Source: Dyella sp. AtDHG13 (GTDB taxonomy: Bacteria > Pseudomonadota > Gammaproteobacteria > Xanthomonadales > Rhodanobacteraceae). From it: DNA of 64,000 nucleotides. A model generated the notes under the pieces. That model made no database searches and was not told where the DNA came from. It worked only from the letters and a program-made list of their open reading frames with translations. The stretch covers positions 124,001-188,000 of the forward strand of contig NZ_QICJ01000008.1 in the NCBI RefSeq assembly GCF_003201105.1, read 5' to 3'. Made by a program: the position numbers and the translations under genes. This document shows positions 8,457-15,102 of this stretch, in pieces (the first letter of the stretch is position 1; the number at the start of each line of letters is the position of its first letter).

Positions 8457-10223
8457 ATGTTGCCTGGGGCTTTCATCCGTCATTCGGCGGCAGCCGTGTT
8501 GTTGGCGTCGCTGGCCGGTGGCTTTGTCACGCAAGCGGTGGCCGATCCGGTCGTCGGTTCCACCAATGTCGCGACGGCCGACCCGACCGTACCGCGTCCG
8601 CCGGGCCAGCCCTGCGTGGTGACCTTGTTCACCGACGTGACCTTCGACGACTTCAACACCCGGCCGTACAGCTACACGCCGCCCACCGCATGCAAGGGCG
8701 CGTGGGCCAAGGTGGTGCTGGAAGCCGATTTCTCGGTGACGGCCGGCCGCCAGTACGACCGCACCGCCACCTTGTGGTTGGGCGGCGTCAACCTGTATTT
8801 CGGCACCACGCAGGAGCCTTCGGCGGCGGTCTCGCCGGCCTGGCATGTCGAGCGCGACCTCACGGACTACTCGGCCCTGCTGCGCAACGCGGGCCAAGGC
8901 CAGGCCATCATCGGCAACGTGGTCAACAGCACCTACACCGGCGTGATCCATGGCACTGCACGCCTGTTGTTCTATCCGGCCTCGGTGGGCGCCCGCGCGG
9001 CGGCCGTGCCCGATGCGGTGTATCCGCTCGGCAGCGATGCGGTGGGCAGCACGGTGTCGCTCAACACCTCCGCCGACAAGCTGGCCCGCACGCTGACCTT
9101 GCCCACCAACGTGGAGCGCGCCTATCTGGACGTGTTCACCCAGAGCCAGAGCAGCGATGAGTTCTGGTACACCTGCGTGCCCGACGCGTATGCCTCGCAA
9201 ACCAACGAGTGCGGCGGCGGCAATTTCCGCGAGGCGGAAATCAGCATCGACGGCACGCCGGCCGGCGTCGCGCCGGTGTATCCGTGGGTCTATACCGGCG
9301 GCATCGACCCCTACATGTGGCGGCCGACGCCGGGCGTGCAGACGCTGAACTTCCTGCCCTACCGCGTGGACTTGACGCCATTCGCTGGGCAGCTCAGCGA
9401 TGGCAACCCGCATGAAGTCGCCGTGCAGGTGGCGGGCGCCAACAGCTATTTCTCCGCGACCGCCGCGTTGCTGGTGTATCGCGATGCGCATGCCAAGCAG
9501 GTGACCGGCAAGATCACGCGCAACACGCTGGTGGGCCAGGCGCCGACGCCGACCATCGGCAGCACGCTGGCGACGGCGAGCAACGGCGACGTGTCGGGCG
9601 CCGTCACCACCAAGCTCGATCGCCGCTTCGTCATCGAGGGCTACGCCAATACCTCGCACGGCCGCATCACCAGCACGGTGACGCAGAACACCGGCTTCGA
9701 CGACAAGCAGACCTTCACCATCAACAGCAGCACCTATCGCCAGCAGACCTGGCAGCGCACGTGGTCGGAGAGCACCAGCCAGAGCCGCCTGGGCAACTTC
9801 CTGACGGCGGAGCGGCATGAGCATTTCAACTATCCGTTCTCGCTCGACTACAACCAGCAGGTGGCGAGCGACGGCAGTTCCACCGCTGCGTCCACCGTGC
9901 ACCAGGGCTATCGCCAGCGCGACGAGCTGCGTCTGCTGGGCCTGACCGTGTACGGCGCCGATGTCGACAACACGGTCGACACGCAGGACACCCTGGCCTT
10001 CGACGCCAGCGGCAACCTCACGGGCCATAGCGGGCAGCAGAGCGCGCAGGCGTTCGCCTTCCACGACACGCTGGGCAGCTGCTACCGCGCCTCGCTCACC
10101 ACGCAGAGCGGCGCGGTGACCGGCTACGTGGCGGGCAAGGGCTGCCCGGATGGAGTGAACCGCGTGTCCTGGTTCGCTCATCCCGATGGATCGCCGGACA
10201 GCAGCCTGCTGCCGGGACGCTGA
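8457..10223 (+). CDS. Secreted PNGase A-like peptide-N4-(N-acetylglucosaminyl)asparagine amidase
   Basis: 588 residues with a signal peptide ending near residue 29 ('TQAVADP'). Residues about 50-190 show the PNGase A fold signature seen in the almond enzyme: 'CVVTLFTDVTFDDF', 'YTPPTACKGAWAKVVLE', 'GRQYDRTATLWLGGVNLY' and 'STYTGVIHGTARLLFYP'. PNGase A enzymes cut the bond between Asn and the N-glycan, including core alpha-1,3-fucosylated plant glycans. I recall acid-active members from related Rhodanobacteraceae. The protein is probably exported and used to strip host or environmental glycoproteins. The start at 8457 follows a strong GGGGAGAGA; a longer frame to 8361 has no signal peptide at its front. 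Transcript probably single-gene, ended by the hairpin at 10232-10264. Confidence 0.9.
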   Translation: MLPGAFIRHSAAAVLLASLAGGFVTQAVADPVVGSTNVATADPTVPRPPGQPCVVTLFTDVTFDDFNTRPYSYTPPTACKGAWAKVVLEADFSVTAGRQYDRTATLWLGGVNLYFGTTQEPSAAVSPAWHVERDLTDYSALLRNAGQGQAIIGNVVNSTYTGVIHGTARLLFYPASVGARAAAVPDAVYPLGSDAVGSTVSLNTSADKLARTLTLPTNVERAYLDVFTQSQSSDEFWYTCVPDAYASQTNECGGGNFREAEISIDGTPAGVAPVYPWVYTGGIDPYMWRPTPGVQTLNFLPYRVDLTPFAGQLSDGNPHEVAVQVAGANSYFSATAALLVYRDAHAKQVTGKITRNTLVGQAPTPTIGSTLATASNGDVSGAVTTKLDRRFVIEGYANTSHGRITSTVTQNTGFDDKQTFTINSSTYRQQTWQRTWSESTSQSRLGNFLTAERHEHFNYPFSLDYNQQVASDGSSTAASTVHQGYRQRDELRLLGLTVYGADVDNTVDTQDTLAFDASGNLTGHSGQQSAQAFAFHDTLGSCYRASLTTQSGAVTGYVAGKGCPDGVNRVSWFAHPDGSPDSSLLPGR

Positions 10224-10231
10224 CGGACTAT

Positions 10232-10264
10232 CGCCCGGCCCACGCCAGGCGCGTGGGCCGGGCG
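10232..10264 (+). terminator. Strong hairpin after the PNGase-like gene
   Basis: A perfect 14-bp GC-rich stem (CGCCCGGCCCACGC with its complement) and a five-base loop CAGGC start eight bases after the stop codon. No T run follows, so this may be a transcript-end stabiliser or a Rho-assisted stop. Confidence 0.55.
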
Positions 10265-10359
10265 GCACGTTGTGACGCGGGGCAACATCTCCGCAATATG
10301 CGACCTCTAAGCTTGCGCGCCCTGCCGGCGCGCCGGCTTTCATCGCTTATGTGTGGCCC

Positions 10360-11370
10360 ATGTCCCCCGCTTCGTCGCGCCGTCATGCTCAAGGTGTCAT
10401 CCGCTACAGCCTGCCCATCCTCATCGCGCTGATCGCCGTCGCCGGCGGCTTGATCTTCTGGCAGATCAGGCACGGCAACGCGGCCGATCAGCCGGCGAAT
10501 GAAGTCGCTGCGGCGTCCGGCCCGGTCGCGCACACCACGCTGGGCACCGACGAACTGCTGCAGCACGCGCGCGATGCGATGACCGCCCAGCGCCTGCTCG
10601 CCCCCGCCGGCAACAATGCGTTCGAGTTCTATCTGGCCGTGTTGCAGCGCCAGCCGGGCAACCGCGTGGCGCAGGACGCCTTGCGCGAGATCTTCCCGTT
10701 TGCCGCCAACGCCGCCGAGCAGGTCATCGATGCGGGTGACGACGCAGAAGCGCAGCGCGAGATCGAGCTGTTGGCGCGCGCCGATCCGCACAACTACACG
10801 CTGACCCTGTTGCAGTCCAAGTTGCAGGCACAGCGCGCGATGGCGCAGCAGCAGGCGCAACAGGCACAGCAGGCGAGCCGCCATGAGTCGGCAACGGCCC
10901 AGGCCAAGGCACCCGCACCGGCCGCCACACCCGCGCCCGTTCCCGCGGCGCCAGCGATGGTGACCGCGCAGGCGAAGCCGGCCAATGTCCCGGCGCCCTC
11001 TACGCCATCGGCCTTGCCGCTGCATGTTCCCTCCACGCCCGTGGAAGCTGCGCCCGCGTCCGCGGTGCATGCACGTCCGGTCGCAGCGGCGGACGCCACC
11101 GGCGCAGCGGTGCCGGTGCTGACGCATCGCGTGGAACCGGCGTATCCGCCCGAAGCCAAGCGCACGCGTCGCCAGGGCTGGGTGGACGTGACCTTCACCG
11201 TGCAGCCCGATGGCAGCGTGTCCGGCGCCAGCGTGGCGGATGCGGAGCCCAAGTATGTGTTCGATCGCGCGGCGCTCGCGGCAGTGTCGCGCTGGCAGTT
11301 CTCGCCGGGCATGCAGGACGGCAAACCCGTGGCGGCCCAGGTGCGCCAGCGCATCGAATTCCGCCTGTGA
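10360..11370 (+). CDS. TonB-family energy transducer with an N-terminal periplasmic repeat-like domain
   Basis: 336 residues. Short cytoplasmic N-terminus, one membrane helix (about 15-35), then a helical domain at about 62-160 ('LLAPAGNNAFEFYLAVLQ' region). Next comes a Gln-rich coiled stretch (160-175), a Pro/Ala-rich linker (180-250) and a TonB C-terminal domain (about 255-336: 'VEPAYPPEAKR', 'GWVDVTFTVQPDG', 'AALAAVSRWQFSPG'). TonB proteins pass proton-motive-force energy to outer-membrane receptors. Here the usual Pro-rich spanner is preceded by an extra helical domain whose close paralogue is encoded alone at 11837-12385. No ExbB/ExbD genes are nearby. The ATG at 10360 is preferred over a GTG three codons earlier; no clear Shine-Dalgarno. 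Confidence 0.88.
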   Translation: MSPASSRRHAQGVIRYSLPILIALIAVAGGLIFWQIRHGNAADQPANEVAAASGPVAHTTLGTDELLQHARDAMTAQRLLAPAGNNAFEFYLAVLQRQPGNRVAQDALREIFPFAANAAEQVIDAGDDAEAQREIELLARADPHNYTLTLLQSKLQAQRAMAQQQAQQAQQASRHESATAQAKAPAPAATPAPVPAAPAMVTAQAKPANVPAPSTPSALPLHVPSTPVEAAPASAVHARPVAAADATGAAVPVLTHRVEPAYPPEAKRTRRQGWVDVTFTVQPDGSVSGASVADAEPKYVFDRAALAAVSRWQFSPGMQDGKPVAAQVRQRIEFRL

Positions 11371-11407
11371 TGCCATAATCGACCGTGGCCCATCAAGGAG
11401 TCACGCC

Positions 11408-11698
11408 ATGCAGCGCTTCGTTGCCCCCGCCCTTCTCGCCGTCGCCATGGTCCTGGGTGGATGCCAGACCACGACGGCCGCCATGCCCGCGCCCGTGCAT
11501 GGCTTCGTCACCGACATGAAGGCGTTCGACGCGTTCATCGCGACGCATCCGACGCCGGAGCAGTTCCGCGCCGCGTATCCCGATGTGCAGCTGATGCTGC
11601 CGGGCATGGTGAGCACGATGGAATACCGCAGCAACAACAGCCGCTACTACGCAGAGCTGGACGCGAGCGGCCGCATCACCGGCGGGCACTTCAGCTGA
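11408..11698 (+). CDS. Small lipoprotein, C-terminal domain shared with the LptM-like protein
   Basis: 96 residues. Signal peptide with lipobox 'LGGC' at about 16-19, then almost directly the 66-residue domain 'VHGFVTDMKAFDAFI ... GRITGGHF'. That domain is about 80% identical to the C-terminal half of the LptM-like lipoprotein at 2320-2709. It lacks the LptM signature 'GNKGPLY'. AAGGAG at 11394-11399 sets the start. The gene follows the TonB gene by 37 bp and precedes the TonB-less paralogue, so the three may be co-transcribed. Function unknown. The duplication suggests the domain works independently at the outer membrane. Confidence 0.85.
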   Translation: MQRFVAPALLAVAMVLGGCQTTTAAMPAPVHGFVTDMKAFDAFIATHPTPEQFRAAYPDVQLMLPGMVSTMEYRSNNSRYYAELDASGRITGGHFS

Positions 11699-11736
11699 TC
11701 CGCGCGCACGCGCGGCCATGCGTGGGTGAGATGCAA

Positions 11737-11771
11737 GTCACATCGCTGACATGATGTATCACTAATGTGAC
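11737..11771. promoter_or_regulatory. Inverted repeat GTCACAT / ATGTGAC upstream of the TonB-less paralogue
   Basis: Seven-base perfect arms (11737-11743 and 11765-11771) around a 21-base AT-rich spacer, 65 bp before the start at 11837. It may be an operator or a hairpin ending the lipoprotein transcript. The arms are in the opposite orientation to a CRP site. Confidence 0.3.
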
Positions 11772-11836
11772 AGGCTTCCGCCGGGACGCCTGAGGGGCAG
11801 GTTCGCCTGAGCGCGGGTACATCATGCAGCGCCGCC

Positions 11837-12385
11837 ATGTCTCGTTTCGCTTTGCCCGCACGCCAGCGCGTGCTCGTCGTCGTTTCCCTGCTCGTCCTCA
11901 TCGCCATCGGTGGCGGCGTGTGGTTCTGGTCGACGGGATCGGCATCGGGCGTCGCAAGCAGCGCGGGCGTGGCCAGCGCATCGTCCTCGGGCGGCAAGGA
12001 CGACAACGGCGTGGGCATCCTGCTGGACCTGGCCTCGACCGCCGTGACCGAGAAGCGCCTCGTCGCGCCGGCCGGCAGCAATGCCTACGAGTTCTACCTC
12101 AGCGTGCTGCAGCTGGACCCGCAGAACAAGGTGGCGCAGGACGCCTTGCATGAAACCTTCCCGTCCGCCTCCGCCGACGTGGAACGCGCCATCAACGACA
12201 ACAACCTGGACGAAGCCCAGCGCGAACTGTCGCTGCTGCGCGAGTTCGACAGCACCAACTACATCCTCTCGCTGCTCGGCGGCAAGCTGGACGCCCAGCG
12301 CCAGATCCAGATCCGCCAGGACGAGGCGCGTGCCGCGGCCATGCAGGCGAAGCAGCAGTCGGCTGGCAACGGGTCGATGCTTTGA
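11837..12385 (+). CDS. Membrane-anchored paralogue of the TonB helical domain, lacking TonB
   Basis: 182 residues: a short basic N-terminus, one membrane helix (about 11-31), a Ser/Gly/Ala linker and a helical domain at about 60-155. By eye this domain matches residues 67-158 of the TonB-family protein at 10360 in roughly half of positions; shared blocks include 'APAG.NA.EFYL.VLQ' and 'EAQRE'. It ends in an Ala/Gln-rich tail with no TonB C-terminal domain. This looks like duplication plus domain loss, or the source of the TonB fusion. It could partner with or compete against the full TonB. Start ATG at 11837; no strong Shine-Dalgarno. Confidence 0.8.
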   Translation: MSRFALPARQRVLVVVSLLVLIAIGGGVWFWSTGSASGVASSAGVASASSSGGKDDNGVGILLDLASTAVTEKRLVAPAGSNAYEFYLSVLQLDPQNKVAQDALHETFPSASADVERAINDNNLDEAQRELSLLREFDSTNYILSLLGGKLDAQRQIQIRQDEARAAAMQAKQQSAGNGSML

Positions 12386-12437
12386 GCCTTTCGATGCTTT
12401 GAATCTGCTTGAACCCCGCGCGAGCGCCCAGCGCCTT

Positions 12438-12573
12438 CACCGTCATTCCGGCGTAGGCCGGAATCCAGTGACGGAAGTGATCGGTTATCGCGAGACGCAG
12501 CAAAGCATTCGACTCTTCGGCGAAAACCACGCCATGACGCCACTGGATTCCGGCCTGCGCCGGAATGACGGTG
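12438..12573. repeat. REP-like 136-bp inverted-repeat element, copy 1
   Basis: Two 33-base arms (12438-12470 and 12541-12573) are inverted copies with one mismatch. Each contains a nested palindrome ATTCCGGC..GCCGGAAT. The 70-base interior (with GATCGGTTATCGCG) also matches the interior of the element at 32308-32451 read in the opposite direction, so the whole unit is a dispersed element. It lies in the 249-bp gap between the TonB-less paralogue and the gamma-carbonic anhydrase gene, which hold opposite strands and converge here. Confidence 0.85.
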
Positions 12574-12634
12574 AGGGATAACCTGCGCTTAGGCGAGCTC
12601 GTGAGCAAACGCGATGACGTACAACCGCCTCGCA

Positions 12635-13171
12635 TCATTGCGCCGCGAGGTAATCGTCTTTGATTCGCACGTAGTGATCCGCCGAGTAGTGCAACTGCTC
12701 GATCTGCTTGTCGCTGAGCACGCGCACGAGTTTCGCCGGGTTGCCCAGCCACAGCTCGGCCTCGCCCACCACCTTGCCCGGTGGAATCACGCTGCCCGCG
12801 CCGACGAAGCCGTGCTTCTTCACCACCGCGCCATCGAGCACGGTGGCGTGCATGCCGATCAGGCAGTAGTCCTCGATGGTGCAGGCGTGGATCACCGCGC
12901 CGTGGCCGATGGTGACGCCCTCGCCGACGATGGTCGGCTGGCCGCCGGGCGTGTACGGGCCATCGTGCGTCACATGCACCACCGCGCCGTCCTGCACGTT
13001 GGTGCGCGCGCCGATGCGGATGAAGTGCACGTCGCCGCGCAACACCGCGCCCGGCCAGATCGACACATCGTCGAACAGCTCGACCGCGCCGATGACGGTG
13101 GACGCAGGGTCGACGTAGACGCGCTGGTGCAGCGTGGGCCAGATGCCCTTGTATTTGCGTAGAGGATCCAT
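12635..13171 (-). CDS. Gamma-carbonic anhydrase family protein (left-handed beta-helix)
   Basis: 178 residues with hexapeptide repeats forming a left-handed beta-helix ('ASTVIGAVELFDDVSIWPGA', 'GVTIGHGAVIHACTIED', 'VLDGAVVKKHGFVGAGS'). Candidate zinc ligands are His66 in 'VVHVTHDG', His90 and His95 in 'GHGAVIHAC', as in YrdA/Cam proteins. These trimeric cytosolic proteins bind zinc at subunit interfaces; many family members show weak or no carbonic anhydrase activity. The catalytic loop Glu residues of Methanosarcina Cam are not obvious, so it is closer to YrdA. A separate transcription unit. Confidence 0.93.
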   Translation of the reverse strand: MDPLRKYKGIWPTLHQRVYVDPASTVIGAVELFDDVSIWPGAVLRGDVHFIRIGARTNVQDGAVVHVTHDGPYTPGGQPTIVGEGVTIGHGAVIHACTIEDYCLIGMHATVLDGAVVKKHGFVGAGSVIPPGKVVGEAELWLGNPAKLVRVLSDKQIEQLHYSADHYVRIKDDYLAAQ

Positions 13172-13192
13172 GGACCTATGGTACGGCCAAGA

Positions 13193-13283
13193 GCGAGGAG
13201 TGAGGGAAGAGAAGTGAGAAAATAGAGTAAAGCCTGGGCTCGCTGCCCTCTCTCGCTACTTACTCCTCTTCACTCACTTCTCG
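13193..13283. repeat. GAGAAGTGAG inverted repeat, copy 1
   Basis: Arms of about 35 bases (13193-13227 and 13250-13283) with consensus GCGAGAAGTGAGTGAAGAG around a 22-base loop. It is the first of five copies in the window. The stop codon of the cNMP-patatin gene (13274-13276, minus) is formed by the repeat itself: its final codons GAG AAG TGA are the repeat core. It lies between the 5' end of the gamma-carbonic anhydrase gene and the 3' end of the patatin gene. Confidence 0.85.
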
Positions 13284-14992
13284 CCCTTTTCCAGCACGGC
13301 TCGGGTGTACAGGTATCCTGCTTCCATCGCCCGTTCCCAGTCTTTCCAGTCGAGCATGCCAATGTGTTCCAGCGGCGGCGTCAGCAGCAGGTCGGCGCGT
13401 TCGCGGCGGTGCTCGCTCGGTCCCTCGCTGTTGACCATGGCGGCGCGCACCAGTGTGGAGACGAGGCCGGGGCGCTGGATGTCCTGGCGTCCCATCAGCA
13501 GCTGCCACCACGGCGGCGTGGCGAATTCCTCGGCCGTCGTGAGCAGGGAAATTTCCGCGCGGATGTCGATGGCGGTGATGTGCGACAGGCCATCGTCGGC
13601 CATCACGTCGGTGGGCAGGTTGTCGACCAGGGCGCCGTCCACGAACACGCGGCCGTGGTGCAGCACCGGCGGCAGTACGCCGGGAATCGCGCTCGACGCA
13701 CGAAGCCACTGCCATAGCGGACCTTCGCGATGCACGCTCATGCCCTCGCCCGACAGGCAGGTGGACACGCAGAAGAACGGCAGCGTCAGGTCCTCGATGT
13801 CGAGCACGCCGAAGGCGCGGCGCAGCATCAGGGCGGCGCGACGGCCGCGCGTCAACGCGACGATGGGCAGCGTCCAGTCCGATAGCGGGCGGCCTTGCAC
13901 GAAGGCGCGGCGGAACGTCTCCACGGTGGCGTCCAGTTCCCATCCGGCCGCCACGCTGGCGCCGATGATCGCGCCGATGCTGGTGCCGCCCACGGCGTCG
14001 AAGGTATGGCCCGCTTCGTACAACGCCCGCAGCGCGCCCAGGTGCGCCACGCCGCGCGCGCCGCCGCCGGCCAGCACCAGCCCGCGCGCGTTGCCGCTGA
14101 TCACGCGCGCCAGCCGCGCGATATCGGTGCGGCCGCCGATGTGGTGGTGCTGCAGCTCGCCCTTGAACTCGCCGCGCCACCGCTTCGCCGCGCCGAGCGC
14201 GGGCTGCCGTCCCGGGTGCAGCAGGATCAGGTGGCGCGGACGATGGCCGGTGCGCGCAGGGTCCATCGGCATCGCCTCCGGCCAGGGGCGCGACGGCTGC
14301 GCCGCCAGCGTCGGCAGCAGCAGCACGTCAGCCTGCCGCAGGCAGCGTTCGCGCCACAGGCTGTCGCCCATGCTGTCCAGGTAGATGACGAAGCGGGCCT
14401 GCGCTTCGCGTTCGGCGAACCAGTCGCTGCCGCGGCCCGCGCCGTGTTCGGCATCGATCACCACGCAGCTGCCCCAGTGCTCCAGTTCCATCGCCAGCTG
14501 CATGGCCAGCGAACGGGCGGGCACGTCGGCGCTGGCGGGCAGCAGGGCGAAGGTGCGCGCGATGCCGGGGCTCTCGTCGCCCCGCATGCGCTCCTGCAGC
14601 CGGCCGATGGCCACCCGCGCCACGCCCAGCATGGCCTGCGGATGGCGCTGGATCAGCGCCTCATAGGCGGCCAGGTCCAGCCGTAGCAGTTCGCTGTCGC
14701 GCAGCGCCCTTGCCGTGTGGTGGCGGGGCTCGCCGGTGATCAGCCCGATCTCGCCGATGCTGTCGCCCGCAGCCACCAGGCGTACCCATTCGGTGGGCCC
14801 GGCAAAGACGCCCAGGCTGCCGCTGACCACGAAGTAAAGCGCGTCCGCCGGATCGCCCTGCTTGAACAGCGTGCGACCCCCGGGCAGGGAAAACCATTGC
14901 AGTTCAGGAACCAGTGCGGCCAGCGCCTCGTCCCCGAGGTGCCCGAACACGTCGCTTCGACGCAGCAGGGCGGAAAAATCGGGCTTGGACAT
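13274..14992 (-). CDS. Patatin-like phospholipase with N-terminal cyclic-nucleotide-binding domain (NTE-type)
   Basis: 572 residues. A cNMP-binding domain (about 10-130) includes 'GDSIGEIGLITGEPRHHTARA'-type phosphate-cassette sequence. A middle linker follows, then a patatin domain (about 300-500). The oxyanion loop is 'GGGARGVAHLG' (309-319), nucleophile Ser338 in 'GGTSIGA' and Asp452 in 'DGALVDNLP'. This is the bacterial counterpart of neuropathy target esterase, a lysophospholipase/esterase, and the cNMP domain suggests ligand control. The start MSKPDFSALL at 14992 was chosen because the longer frame would overlap the divergent prlC start. The C-terminus ends inside the copy 1 inverted repeat. 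Confidence 0.93.
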   Translation of the reverse strand: MSKPDFSALLRRSDVFGHLGDEALAALVPELQWFSLPGGRTLFKQGDPADALYFVVSGSLGVFAGPTEWVRLVAAGDSIGEIGLITGEPRHHTARALRDSELLRLDLAAYEALIQRHPQAMLGVARVAIGRLQERMRGDESPGIARTFALLPASADVPARSLAMQLAMELEHWGSCVVIDAEHGAGRGSDWFAEREAQARFVIYLDSMGDSLWRERCLRQADVLLLPTLAAQPSRPWPEAMPMDPARTGHRPRHLILLHPGRQPALGAAKRWRGEFKGELQHHHIGGRTDIARLARVISGNARGLVLAGGGARGVAHLGALRALYEAGHTFDAVGGTSIGAIIGASVAAGWELDATVETFRRAFVQGRPLSDWTLPIVALTRGRRAALMLRRAFGVLDIEDLTLPFFCVSTCLSGEGMSVHREGPLWQWLRASSAIPGVLPPVLHHGRVFVDGALVDNLPTDVMADDGLSHITAIDIRAEISLLTTAEEFATPPWWQLLMGRQDIQRPGLVSTLVRAAMVNSEGPSEHRRERADLLLTPPLEHIGMLDWKDWERAMEAGYLYTRAVLEKGEK

Positions 14993-15102
14993 GGCGCGGA
15001 ATGGTAGGGGCGGGTTGTGACAAATCCTGCGGGAGCCGATGTGACGGCGGCTTGATTTCGCCCCATCGGGTCGCCACGCTGGCGGGGCATTCAGGAGACA
15101 CC

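Noticed and set aside
8238-10343. 700-codon minus-strand open frame across the PNGase-like gene
   Set aside because: Antisense shadow of a GC-rich gene. No domain or signal sequence, and the plus-strand product matches PNGase A.
11737-11771. CRP-type operator
   Set aside because: The arms read GTCACAT...ATGTGAC with a 21-base spacer, the reverse of TGTGA-N6-TCACA, so CRP binding is not supported. Kept only as a generic inverted repeat.
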